This document shows, piece by piece, positions 1 through 9,046 of a stretch of DNA of 64,000 nucleotides. Location of the stretch: the NCBI GenBank assembly GCA_016718875.1, contig JADKBL010000026.1, positions 18,364-82,363 of the forward strand, written 5' to 3'. Source of the stretch: Bacteroidota bacterium. Lineage in GTDB: Bacteria; Bacteroidota; Bacteroidia; Bacteroidales; VadinHA17. How positions within the stretch are numbered: the stretch's first letter is position 1; each line of letters opens with the position of its first letter. The notes below the pieces were generated by a model. That model had not been told where the DNA came from and searched no databases. It saw only the letters and a program-made list of their open reading frames with translations. A program made the translations under genes and the position numbers.

Positions 1-2
1 GC

Positions 3-509
3 AAAACCAGGGATAAAATTATTTCCCTTCTTAATGATAGCTACAAACTTGAAGGTTCTGATCAGCTTCATCTTATGATGACTATATTTAACCTCATGTC
101 AAAGACCCCGGAGTATACTCTTCTTTCAAGTGCCGGATTCATGGAGCCATATCATAAGCAAGGCAATGAACCTGTTCAGAAAGCCATTGATCATATACTT
201 CACAATTTTCAAAGGAAAATTAGAGTGAATGAAATGCTTGGGATAACCAACATGTCAGATACTCCATTCTGTTCGTCCTTTAAGAGAATTACCAGGATGA
301 CATTCAAGGAATACCTGTTGAATGCGAGAATAGGTTATGCCTGTAAGCTTCTTTCAAGTAGCCAGTTGTCTATTGCAAATATAGCGTATGACTGCGGATT
401 TGACAATCTCTCAAACTTTAACCAGAAGTTTAAAAGAATTAAAAAAGAAACCCCTTCGTCCTTCCGCAAAAAGGCTGAAAGCCTTAAAATATATCCTAAA
501 GAAGGTTAA
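3..509 (+). CDS. AraC-family transcriptional regulator, C-terminal part
   Basis: The reading frame is open from base 3, so the gene begins before the window and only about 168 residues are visible. The C-terminal ~100 residues have the two helix-turn-helix units of AraC/XylS regulators: the first around VNEMLGITNMS, the second around SIANIAYDCGFDNLSNFNQKFK, followed by the usual P-x-x-F-R ending (TPSSFRK). An internal ATG at 75 would give a 144-residue protein but would cut through sequence that reads as continuous protein. In Bacteroidota such regulators often sense sugars or control neighbouring carbohydrate genes. It lies upstream of, and co-directional with, the carbohydrate block, so local control is plausible but unproven. 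The sensor domain is not visible. Confidence 0.85.
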   Translation, partial: KTRDKIISLLNDSYKLEGSDQLHLMMTIFNLMSKTPEYTLLSSAGFMEPYHKQGNEPVQKAIDHILHNFQRKIRVNEMLGITNMSDTPFCSSFKRITRMTFKEYLLNARIGYACKLLSSSQLSIANIAYDCGFDNLSNFNQKFKRIKKETPSSFRKKAESLKIYPKEG

Positions 510-592
510 ATGAACATTACTTATGGAAATAATTCATATATTTTCAGAGGATTATATTATTGCATCTGCCATAGTTTTAAAACAAAGTAATT

Positions 593-1714
593 ATGAAAAT
601 AAGTAAACTACTGATTATCACAGTACTCCTGGCCAATATCGGATTAGTCTATGCTGAAGATCCTAAAACTCTGGAGATAGGTGCTTCTGCACCAGCATTC
701 TCCCTTCCCGGGACAGACGGCAAGACATACACACTTAACAGCTTCAGTAAAGACAAGATCCTCGTTATAATATTCACGGCCAACCACTGCCCAACTGCCC
801 AGGCTTATGAGGATAGGGTTGAAAAGCTATACAATGAATTCACACCAAAGGGTGTTGGATTCGTTCTGGTTTCCCCAAATCACCCCCAGGCAGTCTGCCT
901 CGAGGAATTAGGCTATACCGACCTTGCCGATAGTTTTGAGGAGATGAAGTTAAGGGCTAAGGATAAGAACTACCGTATGCCATATCTTTATGATGGTGAC
1001 AAGCAGGAGATGGCTAATGCCTATGGTCCTACCACCACACCTCATGTCTTTATTTTTGATTCACAACGCAAACTGCGTTTCTGCGGACGAATCGACGAAA
1101 TGGAAAATCCTTATGAGAAAGCAATGGAGCACGATACCCGAAATGCCATTGTTGCACTCCTTGATGGAAAACAGGTGCCGGTTGAAAAGACAAAAACATT
1201 CGGATGCTCAATCAAGTGGGCAAGCAAGGTGGAATGGAGAAACAAGTATGATGCCGACTGGAAAAAGAAACCCGTAGAGGTGACAGAAGCTGACCTTGAT
1301 GCGATAAAAGAAGTTCTGGCCAACAAATCAAACAAATACCGTCTTATTAATGTGTGGGCTACATGGTGCGGACCCTGTGTTATTGAGTATCCCGAGTTTG
1401 TTACCATGCAGAGAATGTATGGCGCCCGCGATTTTGAATTTGTTTCGATCAGCACTGACGGATTAAAGAAGAAAGACAAGGTGCTGGAGTTTCTGAAAGA
1501 TAAAAACTCTGCAGTTAAAAACTATCTCTATTCCTCCGAAAACAAATACCCTCTGATAGAGGCAGTTGATAAAAACTGGTCAGGGTCTCTTCCTTACACT
1601 CTTCTGGTTGCACCCGGAGGCAAAGTTGTCTATGCTCACAGCGGTGTTATCGATCCAGGTGAGGTAAAGAAAGAGATAATGATGGTTATAGGAAGGTTTT
1701 TTGCTGATGATTGA
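593..1714 (+). CDS. Exported two-domain redoxin (peroxiredoxin-like plus thioredoxin-like)
   Basis: A 373-residue protein with a signal peptide (residues 1-21, ending VYA), so probably periplasmic. Residues ~27-190 are an AhpC/TSA-redoxin fold with the single-cysteine motif NHCPTAQAYEDR (Cys66) and a cis-Pro region near TTTP (147-150). Residues ~230-370 are a thioredoxin-like domain with WATWCGPC (active-site Cys259 and Cys262). The family includes TlpA/ResA-like thiol reductases and redoxins; the fusion suggests one chain carrying both a peroxidatic-type and a CXXC thiol centre. Substrate unknown. It is followed by a dispersed ACCACAGAG repeat, so it is probably its own transcription unit. 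Confidence 0.85.
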   Translation: MKISKLLIITVLLANIGLVYAEDPKTLEIGASAPAFSLPGTDGKTYTLNSFSKDKILVIIFTANHCPTAQAYEDRVEKLYNEFTPKGVGFVLVSPNHPQAVCLEELGYTDLADSFEEMKLRAKDKNYRMPYLYDGDKQEMANAYGPTTTPHVFIFDSQRKLRFCGRIDEMENPYEKAMEHDTRNAIVALLDGKQVPVEKTKTFGCSIKWASKVEWRNKYDADWKKKPVEVTEADLDAIKEVLANKSNKYRLINVWATWCGPCVIEYPEFVTMQRMYGARDFEFVSISTDGLKKKDKVLEFLKDKNSAVKNYLYSSENKYPLIEAVDKNWSGSLPYTLLVAPGGKVVYAHSGVIDPGEVKKEIMMVIGRFFADD

Positions 1715-1730
1715 TTTTTCTGAAATCCAT

Positions 1731-1822
1731 TTAACCACAGAGGACACAGAGAAAATTCACAGAGGGCACAGAGAATCAAAACCAGAATACTCCTTTGTGT
1801 CCTTTGTGATCTCTGTGGTTAA
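1731..1822. repeat. Dispersed ACCACAGAG intergenic repeat, copy 1
   Basis: The gap starts with TTAACCACAGAGGACACAGA and ends with its approximate reverse complement (CTCTGTGGTTAA), with further CACAGAG and CTTTGTG words between. It could fold into a long imperfect hairpin. The same family recurs at 8959, 15436, 20272, 23171, 32583, 37875, 39937, 42521, 42744, 42992, 43642 and 45128. Confidence 0.9.
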
Positions 1823-1837
1823 TATAAAAATTATACA

Positions 1838-2788
1838 ATGACAAATAAATTATCGCGCCGCAATTTTGCCAGGCTGACACTTGCAGGAAGTGCCTCGCTT
1901 TTGGCAGTTAAAGGTTTTGGTATTAATTCAGATAACCAGGGAGCATCGGGATGTATCCGCCTGGGAGGACCGGTATTCGGTGATCTCAAAGACCCGGGTG
2001 CCTGGGTAAAAGCCGTTAAGGCAAAAGGATACAGTGCCTCCTACTGCCCGGTATCTCCGGGAACTGATGAAAAAATAGTAAAAGCCTTTGAGAAGGCTGC
2101 AAAGGATGCTGATATTATCATTTCTGAAGTAGGCGCATGGAGCAATCCGATAAGTAAAAATGAAAAAGAGAGGAATGATGCTCTTAAAAAATGCAAGGAA
2201 GCACTGGCGCTGGCTGATCTTATCGGTGCAAACTGTTGTGTGAATATTACAGGGTCCCGCGGAGAAAAGTGGGATGGCCCTGATCCTGAAAATCTTACAA
2301 AAGAGACTTTCGACATTATTGTTCAGTCAACAAGGGAAATCATTGATGCAGTCAAGCCTGTCAGGACCTTCTATACCCTGGAAACAATGCCATGGGCTTA
2401 TCCCGATTCACCTGACTCATATCTTCAGCTTATTAAGGCAATCGACAGGAAACAACTGGGTGTTCACCTCGATCCGGTCAACATGATCAATTCCCCTGAG
2501 AGATATTATAAGAACGGAGCCTTTATCAAGGATTGTTTTGCCAAACTTGGCCCATTCATTAAAAACTGCCATGCAAAGGATATAAGACTTGGCACAAATC
2601 TTACCGTTCATCTCGATGAAGTAATAATAGGTACCGGGGGCCTTGATTACAGGGTATTCCTTACAGAACTCAGCAAACTGAAGAATGTACCTCTGATGCT
2701 TGAACACCTGAAAACACCTGAAGAGTATGACCAGGCAGCAGCAGCAGTAAGAAAGGCAGCTGTTTCAGCCGGAATAAAATTCTGCTGA
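1838..2788 (+). CDS. Tat-exported sugar phosphate isomerase/epimerase-like TIM barrel
   Basis: A 316-residue protein. The N-terminus (LSRRNFARL followed by a hydrophobic stretch) is a twin-arginine signal, common for periplasmic cofactor or metal enzymes in Bacteroidota. The body is an AP-endonuclease-2/xylose-isomerase-like TIM barrel: a Glu in TLETMPW, His-Asp in VHLDPVN, His in KNCHAKDI and Glu in LMLEHL sit where this superfamily binds a divalent metal. The family isomerises, epimerises or oxidises sugars and inositols; the exact substrate cannot be read from sequence. It is co-directional with the glycosidase-like genes that follow (55-base gap), consistent with a sugar-processing unit. 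Confidence 0.8.
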   Translation: MTNKLSRRNFARLTLAGSASLLAVKGFGINSDNQGASGCIRLGGPVFGDLKDPGAWVKAVKAKGYSASYCPVSPGTDEKIVKAFEKAAKDADIIISEVGAWSNPISKNEKERNDALKKCKEALALADLIGANCCVNITGSRGEKWDGPDPENLTKETFDIIVQSTREIIDAVKPVRTFYTLETMPWAYPDSPDSYLQLIKAIDRKQLGVHLDPVNMINSPERYYKNGAFIKDCFAKLGPFIKNCHAKDIRLGTNLTVHLDEVIIGTGGLDYRVFLTELSKLKNVPLMLEHLKTPEEYDQAAAAVRKAAVSAGIKFC

Positions 2789-2843
2789 AATTAAAACTAA
2801 AAATATGCTTACTTATAAACATGCTGCTTATCATTAGGTCAAC

Positions 2844-4643
2844 ATGAGAATACTGATTTTGACACTAGTCATTTTTATTACCGGTTTATCGGCTTTCAGC
2901 CAGGTAAGAGATGCCTGGGTTGTTGGAGACGGGGAGAAAATATTCCGCAATGATGATAGCAATCCTGCCAGAAAAAGCAATTTCATCTGGGACGGAAATG
3001 TAATAAAATTAAAAGGACTTTATAACGAAGTGCTTGGATTCCAGATAATTGTTGAAGCTGAGAAAAAGGGAGCAAAGGCAATTGAGATTTCGGTTGATTC
3101 GCCGGTTGAAAAAAAATCAGGGAAGGTAATTGGTGGTTCAACACTAAAATTCGGACCCGGAGGAACTATAGAAGTCTTTAGTGAGCATTACCTGCATGTG
3201 GTAGATTCAACCCGGCCCAACTGGTTTTACGGTTCGGCAGCCGCAGCCCCGAAAAAGATGACAGGATGGATCCCCGATGCTCTTATCCCTTCTGATGCGA
3301 TGCCAGGAAGAGGAGGATTTCCCCTGGATATCCCTGCAGTCAATGCCAGAGACAAACATTTTCAGGAGCGTTCATTTCAGAACCAGGGATTCTGGGTTGA
3401 TATTCACCTTCCCCGCGATCAGAAAAGCTTTCCACCGGGAATATATAATAGTAAAATAAAGGTACTTGAAGGAGGAAAGGTAGTTAAAGAGATGGACCTT
3501 GAGCTGACCCTTTTACCATTCTATCTGTCAGATACAAATGCAACAAATATATGGGCCTTCAACGGTGATATAGGCAACTATTTTCCGGGCGTGTCGCAGG
3601 AAAATCTTGACAAAATGATAAAATCCGAAGCTCACAGACACAGGATAAACATGTCGGGAGGCTTTGATGTAAATAGTTCTCCCTTTAACCGGGAGAAGAT
3701 GGAGAGTTACAAACCATATCTCGATGGAAGTGCCTTTACTCCTGCAAATGGTTATCACGGACCTGGTGAAGGAGCGGGTGAAGCACTTTTCCCTATTGGA
3801 ATGTATGGAGGCAATGTACTTGGCAGTAACAAAGAAGAAGCCTGGATACAATCAGATCTATGGGTTGACTGGTTTAAGAAAAATGCTCCCGGAATAACCT
3901 TTTTCTGGTATATAATTGATGAACCAACACCGCCTGTATTTGCCCTGGTAAAGGAGAAGGCAGGGTGGATCAAAAGTAATCCCGGCATTGGGAAAACTCT
4001 GCCGGTTTTTACAACATCGCATTACAGGGAAGAGCTGGCCGGAAGCATAGATATTTGGGCAGCCTACGATGGAGTCGACCTGAAGATATTACCATCTCTG
4101 CGCGCTAAGGGAGGAGATTACTGGTTCTATAACGGAAACAGGCCCCGCATTGGGTCAGTGATACTTGAGGGAGATGGGATCGACTACAGGGTAAATCCAT
4201 GGATATTATATAAATATGGTATTAACCAGTGGTTTATATGGGAGACCACCCACTGGCAGCATAATTCACAGGGACCAAAGGGACGATTACATCAGAACAT
4301 TTTTTCAAATCCTCTTACATTCATTAACAACAGCCTGGAATTCGGAAATGGCGACGGAATTCTTTTCTATCCCGGAAAGATGCCTTTCTATCCCGACGAG
4401 GACAGGGGCCTGAACCGGCTTTTACCATCCATCAGGTTAAAAAACCTCCGAAGGGGACAACAGGATGCAGTACTGATGAAGATGGCTGAACAAAAAGCCG
4501 GCAGGGAGGCAGTGATGAATCTGATAAACAGGATAGTTCCAAAAGCAATGAGTGAAGTCGAAATGAGTGATAAGGTACAATGGTCAGAAAACAGCAGAGA
4601 CTATGATAAGGTGCGGGATGAGCTGCTGCAGTTATTGAAATAA
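2844..4643 (+). CDS. DUF4091 glycoside-hydrolase-like exported protein
   Basis: A 599-residue protein with a signal peptide (residues 1-20, ending SAFSQ). An N-terminal beta-sandwich-like region is followed by a TIM-barrel-like catalytic region with WYIIDEPTPP at residues ~353-362; the Asp-Glu pair after a beta strand is the conserved centre of DUF4091 proteins, which are related to glycoside hydrolases. The C-terminal FYPG segment and the arginine-rich LRRGQQDAVLM helix are also typical. Probably periplasmic or outer-membrane-associated glycan processing, with linkage unknown. It lies 15 bases upstream of the agarase-like lipoprotein, so the two are very likely co-transcribed. Confidence 0.75.
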   Translation: MRILILTLVIFITGLSAFSQVRDAWVVGDGEKIFRNDDSNPARKSNFIWDGNVIKLKGLYNEVLGFQIIVEAEKKGAKAIEISVDSPVEKKSGKVIGGSTLKFGPGGTIEVFSEHYLHVVDSTRPNWFYGSAAAAPKKMTGWIPDALIPSDAMPGRGGFPLDIPAVNARDKHFQERSFQNQGFWVDIHLPRDQKSFPPGIYNSKIKVLEGGKVVKEMDLELTLLPFYLSDTNATNIWAFNGDIGNYFPGVSQENLDKMIKSEAHRHRINMSGGFDVNSSPFNREKMESYKPYLDGSAFTPANGYHGPGEGAGEALFPIGMYGGNVLGSNKEEAWIQSDLWVDWFKKNAPGITFFWYIIDEPTPPVFALVKEKAGWIKSNPGIGKTLPVFTTSHYREELAGSIDIWAAYDGVDLKILPSLRAKGGDYWFYNGNRPRIGSVILEGDGIDYRVNPWILYKYGINQWFIWETTHWQHNSQGPKGRLHQNIFSNPLTFINNSLEFGNGDGILFYPGKMPFYPDEDRGLNRLLPSIRLKNLRRGQQDAVLMKMAEQKAGREAVMNLINRIVPKAMSEVEMSDKVQWSENSRDYDKVRDELLQLLK

Positions 4644-4658
4644 ATCAATTATATAATT

Positions 4659-6536
4659 ATGAAGAACCGCTGGATAATTATTCTGCCCGTTTTAATCTTC
4701 TTCTTAACAGCCTGTTCAGAAAATAATAATTCATTTATTGTGAAGTTTGAAGGCAATTATCCTGAAATGAAATGGCCGTTAAAAGAGCTGAATAGTAAAA
4801 TGCCTGCAGACTGGTCAGGATCCGGATTTCTGACATTTGAGATGAATTCCTCTACTACACAGCGCTTTGAACTCAGGGTTTATGACAAGAGCGGTATCAG
4901 GATATTGCAGATATTACCCTTTCAGGGTGCATGGGTAAGAGCATCCATACCCCTGACATATTTCATGAAGATGAACACCGAAGGAACGGATCAGGCTGCG
5001 ATCTGGAAGACGCCCAGGCCTGGTTACTGGATAGGATTTACAAGATCGGTAGGAGCTGTTAACAATATCGATTCGATTGGAGTTGCTATGAAGCTGCCGG
5101 CAGGGTCCCCAACTCTTGAGCTTCGTAACTTCAGGCTTACCGCTGCAGCGGAAGATACTATTCTGGCAGCTTATCCCCTTGTTGATGAATTTGGCCAGTG
5201 GATCCCTGCAGAATGGAGTGGCAAAGCCACTTCTGCCGAAGATCTTAAAACTGCATGGGCTGAGGAGGAAAAATCATTTGAAAATGTCAAAACCATAGCT
5301 TCGGAATATGGCGGATTTGCTGGTACAAAAGCAAGAGCCACAGGATTTTTCAGGGTAGAAAAGATAAATGAGAAATGGTGGTTTGTCGATCCGTCAGGAC
5401 AGCTCTTCTTTTCAAATGGAAGCTGCTGTATTGAACCAAATTCTGATCTCTCAAGGACAGAAGGCCGCGAATATATTTTTACAAAACTGCCCCCTGCAGA
5501 TCTTTCCCCTTCCATGAATCCTTCAGGCAGGAAAAGAAATGCATCGTTTTATACCTGGAACCTTTATCGCCGCTTTGGTGATAAATGGTACCAGGAATGG
5601 ATGGAACTTACCTCCGAACGAATGAAAAACTGGGGGCTCAATACTGTCGGAAACTGGTCGGATACCGATCTTGGTAAAAACAGAAAGATCCCATATGTGG
5701 CTAACCTTACAGGATGGGGAATTCAAAGCGGGAAAATGGGAATGCCGGATGTTTATGAACCTGGATATTCAAAGATGGTAGACTCTGCCGCTTTAATACA
5801 ATGCTCTAAATATAAAAATGATCCGTATCTGCTGGGCTACTTCATTGGCAATGAACCTCCATGGCCGGGAAGGGAACAGGAGCTGGCAGAACTTATACTC
5901 GGAGGTGAACCATCAGCAATGAAAACTGCTATGGAAAAGTATCTTGATGGCAATGATACACCAGAGAAAAGAAAAGAGTTTATTTACAGGACTTATAAAT
6001 TATTCCTTGAGACTGTCTGCTCGGCAATAAAAAAATATGATGCTAACCATCTCAATCTCGGATTCCGCCTGGGAGGAGTAAATCCCGATGAAATGATCGC
6101 AACATCAAAAGAATACTTCGATGTATTCAGCATTAACATTTACAGTTATTCGGCAGACCATAAAATAATTCAGAATATCTATGATCTGACAGGACTTCCG
6201 GTTATAATAGGGGAATTCCACTTTGGAATAGCCGGTCACGGACTGGCACCCGGGCTTGCACAGACAAAAAATCTTGAGGAAAGAGCCGTTGCATACAGAT
6301 ATTATGTAGAGAATGCCGCAGCTCATCCGGCACTGATCGGAACTCACTGGTTCCAGTGGATCGATCAGCCGGTGACAGGAAGATTTGACGGAGAGAATTA
6401 CAATATCGGATTTGTGGATGTAACTGACAGGCCGTATCAGGATATGGTTACAGCTTCGAAGGAATTGTACAAAAGGCTCTATTCAGTTCATGCAGGCGAT
6501 GAACCTCCGGTAAGCAGAAAAGCGGTTGTTCAGTAA
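4659..6536 (+). CDS. Agarase-like glycoside hydrolase lipoprotein
   Basis: A 625-residue lipoprotein: hydrophobic leader followed by FLTACSE, with the lipobox Cys at about residue 19. An N-terminal carbohydrate-binding-like beta domain (residues ~25-165) precedes a TIM-barrel glycosidase with WWFVDPSGQLFFSNG, a signature seen in beta-agarase-like (GH50/GH42-like, clan GH-A) proteins. Candidate catalytic acid: Glu of GYFIGNEPP (~residues 393-401). Candidate nucleophile: Glu of VIIGEFHFG (~516). It probably sits on the cell surface or in the periplasm and attacks a galactan-like or other polysaccharide. Substrate is inferred only by family, and other GH-A activities are possible. Confidence 0.7.
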   Translation: MKNRWIIILPVLIFFLTACSENNNSFIVKFEGNYPEMKWPLKELNSKMPADWSGSGFLTFEMNSSTTQRFELRVYDKSGIRILQILPFQGAWVRASIPLTYFMKMNTEGTDQAAIWKTPRPGYWIGFTRSVGAVNNIDSIGVAMKLPAGSPTLELRNFRLTAAAEDTILAAYPLVDEFGQWIPAEWSGKATSAEDLKTAWAEEEKSFENVKTIASEYGGFAGTKARATGFFRVEKINEKWWFVDPSGQLFFSNGSCCIEPNSDLSRTEGREYIFTKLPPADLSPSMNPSGRKRNASFYTWNLYRRFGDKWYQEWMELTSERMKNWGLNTVGNWSDTDLGKNRKIPYVANLTGWGIQSGKMGMPDVYEPGYSKMVDSAALIQCSKYKNDPYLLGYFIGNEPPWPGREQELAELILGGEPSAMKTAMEKYLDGNDTPEKRKEFIYRTYKLFLETVCSAIKKYDANHLNLGFRLGGVNPDEMIATSKEYFDVFSINIYSYSADHKIIQNIYDLTGLPVIIGEFHFGIAGHGLAPGLAQTKNLEERAVAYRYYVENAAAHPALIGTHWFQWIDQPVTGRFDGENYNIGFVDVTDRPYQDMVTASKELYKRLYSVHAGDEPPVSRKAVVQ

Positions 6537-6587
6537 GATTATGAACTATTTTTGGGTAACATTATATTCAAAGAACAAAAACAGACC

Positions 6588-7703
6588 ATGACAAAACCAA
6601 ATCAATTCATCCAGCCCCAGGAAAGGATCCTGTCAGTAGATTTTTTCAGAGGGTTTACAATGTTCCTGCTTATTGGTGAAAGCACAATGCTTTATGAGCA
6701 TCTGAATGAGTTTGGAGGAACAGGAATAATTCACTTTTTTGCAACACAGCTTAGCCATCACGAATGGAACGGTCTCAGGTTCTGGGATCTGATCCAGCCA
6801 TTCTTTATGACAATTGTCGGTGTTTCAATCCCTTTTGCTGTAGCAAACAGGAAAAAGAAAGGTGATACAGACAGGACAATCCTGATGCATGCTTTTAAAC
6901 GTTCGCTGATTCTGCTCTTCTTAGGTTGGGCAATCTACTGCATCGGCCCCGGCAAAATTGTATGGAGATTTCAGAATGTGCTTGCACAACTTTCATTCAC
7001 TTATATTGTCGCATTCCTGATAATGAACAAAAGTGCAAAATTCCAGATAGCATTCACACTGATTCTTCTGCTTCTTATCGATCTGGCTTACAGATTCTTC
7101 CCCGTTGAAGGATTCAACCAGCCATGGGTCCCGTATAAAAATCTTGGAGCATGGTTTAACCAGGTCGTGGAAGGGACTGACAAGACCAGCATCTGGGCCA
7201 CACTTAACTTTGTCTCCACAACAGCACATACAGTGTGGGGTGTTCTGGCAGGAAAATTACTTATGAGCGATAAACCGGCCACTGAAAAGATAAAGATCCT
7301 GATCGTGGCAGGGGTTATTGGACTTGCTGTTGGCTTTGGCCTCGACTGGCTCAGCATTACACCGATAATCAAAAAGATAGCGACAGCTTCATTTGTATTT
7401 GCAAGTGCAGGATGGACACTTTTGGCTCTATGTTTTTCTTACTGGCTGATAGACGTGAAAAAGAAGTTTATTAATAGTGTAAAGCCTTTCTTAATTGTAG
7501 GTATGAACTGTATAGCAATCTATGTTTTCTTTGAGGTTGGCGGTGCAAGTCTGTTATATAAAATTTTTACCCCTTTCACTACATCATTGCTTACATGGGC
7601 AGGAACACTTACGGTCGGAGTTGCTACAAGCCTAATCGTATGGGCAGCTGAGTGGTATATGTGTTATTGGCTGTATAAAAACAAAATATTCATAAAAATA
7701 TAA
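6588..7703 (+). CDS. DUF5009/HgsNAT-like membrane acyltransferase, copy 1
   Basis: An integral membrane protein of about 371 residues with roughly ten hydrophobic helices. It carries the family motif RILSVDFFRGFTMFLL near the N-terminus and EWNGLRFWDLIQPFFMTIVG. These proteins resemble heparan-alpha-glucosaminide N-acetyltransferase and are thought to move acyl groups across the membrane onto sugars. An upstream ATG at 6552 exists, but the ATG at 6588 matches the N-terminal length of the neighbouring paralogue (12 versus 11 residues before R-[IV]-L-S-V-D-F-F). It follows the agarase-like gene closely and is probably in the same unit. The acyl acceptor may be a sugar released by the upstream enzymes (inference). 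Confidence 0.75.
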   Translation: MTKPNQFIQPQERILSVDFFRGFTMFLLIGESTMLYEHLNEFGGTGIIHFFATQLSHHEWNGLRFWDLIQPFFMTIVGVSIPFAVANRKKKGDTDRTILMHAFKRSLILLFLGWAIYCIGPGKIVWRFQNVLAQLSFTYIVAFLIMNKSAKFQIAFTLILLLLIDLAYRFFPVEGFNQPWVPYKNLGAWFNQVVEGTDKTSIWATLNFVSTTAHTVWGVLAGKLLMSDKPATEKIKILIVAGVIGLAVGFGLDWLSITPIIKKIATASFVFASAGWTLLALCFSYWLIDVKKKFINSVKPFLIVGMNCIAIYVFFEVGGASLLYKIFTPFTTSLLTWAGTLTVGVATSLIVWAAEWYMCYWLYKNKIFIKI

Positions 7704-7704
7704 A

Positions 7705-7774
7705 ACAGGCAACAGGCATCGGGCGACAGGCGACAGGTAGCCCTGCGTCGTGCGTCGGGAGCCCTGAGCCATAA
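7705..7774. repeat. Heptanucleotide-period tandem array
   Basis: Ten 7-base units in strict register, starting ACAGGCA ACAGGCA TCGGGCG and ending near GCCATAA. They fill almost the whole gap between the two DUF5009 genes. Sequence drifts from unit to unit while the 7-base period is kept. Confidence 0.75.
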
Positions 7775-7784
7775 ATTCTTTAAT

Positions 7785-8885
7785 ATGAGTACTCCAATTC
7801 AGGCAGAAAAAGCACCCGATCGTGTATTATCGGTCGATTTCTTCAGAGGTTTCACAATGTTCATGCTGGTGACCGGCGTTACGAACATTTTCCACGAGCT
7901 GGCGCAGAACAACATGGGAGGTTCTGTAATTGCCTTATTAAGCAAGCAGTTTGAACATGCGGAATGGAACGGATTATATGCATGGGATCTTGTGCAACCT
8001 TTCTTTATGTTTATTGTCGGGGTTGCCATGCCATTCTCCATGGCAAAAAGGATAGCACGCGGTGACTCCTGGAAACAGGCATTTCTGCATGCATTATCAC
8101 GCTCATTCTGGCTTCTTGCACTTGGTTTCATGCTTGGCTCTGACCGTGATTCATATGCTTTTCAGAACGTGCTTGCACAGCTTTCATTCACATACATTGT
8201 TGCATTCCTGCTGATGCGATCAGACTTTAAAATTCAGATTGCTGTTTCGTTTGCTTTGATCATCCTTTCAGATGTTATCTACAGGGTATTTCCGGTAGAT
8301 GGTTTTAACCAGCCATTCACTCCCGACAAGATTTTCGGGGCATGGGTTGACATGCTGATTTCCGGACATCTGAGTACCGGACACTGGGTTTCATTCAATG
8401 CTATTCCCACAACAGCTCATACAATATGGGGAGTGCTTGTTGGTATGCTGCTAATGAAGGACTTTTCACATAAAAAGAAGATGATGATCCTGCTGATACC
8501 CGGAGTGATCATGATTGCTGCAGGTTACCTTATGGATCCCTTCATACCTATAATAAAAAGGATCTGCACAAGCTCTTTTGTAATTGTCAGCGGGGGCTAT
8601 TGTCTTGTTGCGATGGCATTCTCATACTGGCTTATCGACATAATGAAATACACCCGGACATTATTGTTTTTTGCAATTGTGGGAATGAATGCAATATTCA
8701 TCTACCTCTTTTCAAATCTGGGAGGCAAGAACCTTCTACGAGGGGCAGCCGATCCGTTTATTTCGAGGATATTCTTCTGGATGGGTGACGTCGGGAAAAA
8801 CGTGATGGTCACAATTACTGTTGTAGCTATGGTGTGGTATATATGTTACTATCTCTATAAGAAGAAGATATTTATAAGGCTGTAG
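7785..8885 (+). CDS. DUF5009/HgsNAT-like membrane acyltransferase, copy 2
   Basis: A 366-residue multi-pass membrane protein, paralogous to the preceding gene. It shares RVLSVDFFRGFTMFML, the EWNGLYAWDLVQPFFMFIVG block, FPVDGFNQPF, TTAHTIWGVL and the C-terminal YICYYLYKKKIFIRL. The two copies are clearly homologous but well diverged, so the duplication is old or the copies have separate acceptors. Same family role as copy 1: transmembrane acyl transfer to a sugar, substrate unknown. The gene is followed by a heptamer array and two repeat families, then by convergent DUF5107 genes. Confidence 0.75.
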   Translation: MSTPIQAEKAPDRVLSVDFFRGFTMFMLVTGVTNIFHELAQNNMGGSVIALLSKQFEHAEWNGLYAWDLVQPFFMFIVGVAMPFSMAKRIARGDSWKQAFLHALSRSFWLLALGFMLGSDRDSYAFQNVLAQLSFTYIVAFLLMRSDFKIQIAVSFALIILSDVIYRVFPVDGFNQPFTPDKIFGAWVDMLISGHLSTGHWVSFNAIPTTAHTIWGVLVGMLLMKDFSHKKKMMILLIPGVIMIAAGYLMDPFIPIIKRICTSSFVIVSGGYCLVAMAFSYWLIDIMKYTRTLLFFAIVGMNAIFIYLFSNLGGKNLLRGAADPFISRIFFWMGDVGKNVMVTITVVAMVWYICYYLYKKKIFIRL

Positions 8886-8911
8886 GCGTGAGGCATGAGG
8901 CGTGAGGTGTA
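8884..8911. repeat. Heptanucleotide tandem array AGGCGTG
   Basis: Four 7-base units (AGGCGTG, AGGCATG, AGGCGTG, AGGTGTA) start at the last bases of the DUF5009 copy 2 stop codon. Confidence 0.7.
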
Positions 8912-8914
8912 TAA

Positions 8915-8947
8915 GGCACGGATTACGCTTCGCTAAATCCGCGCCAG
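8915..8947 (-). repeat. GGCGCGGATTTAGCGAAGCG dispersed element, copy 1
   Basis: A 33-base element in reverse orientation relative to the two copies at 20312-20344 and 20399-20431. It contains the inverted words GGATT and AATCC around a GCGAAGCG core, so it can form a small hairpin. It lies directly beside an ACCACAGAG repeat, as at 20.3 kb. Confidence 0.8.
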
Positions 8948-8958
8948 CAATAAAAATA

Positions 8959-9039
8959 TTAACCACAGAGGACACAAAGAAAAAGTACATACTCTTCCTC
9001 TGTGCCCTTTGTGTAATACCTCTGTGCTCTCTGTGGTAA
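8959..9039. repeat. Dispersed ACCACAGAG intergenic repeat, copy 2
   Basis: TTAACCACAGAGGACACAAA on the left and CTCTGTGGTAAT on the right bracket CTTTGTG words. It separates convergent genes (DUF5009 copy 2 and the first DUF5107 gene), where a hairpin could end transcription from both sides (inference). Confidence 0.85.
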
Positions 9040-9046
9040 TAGATCT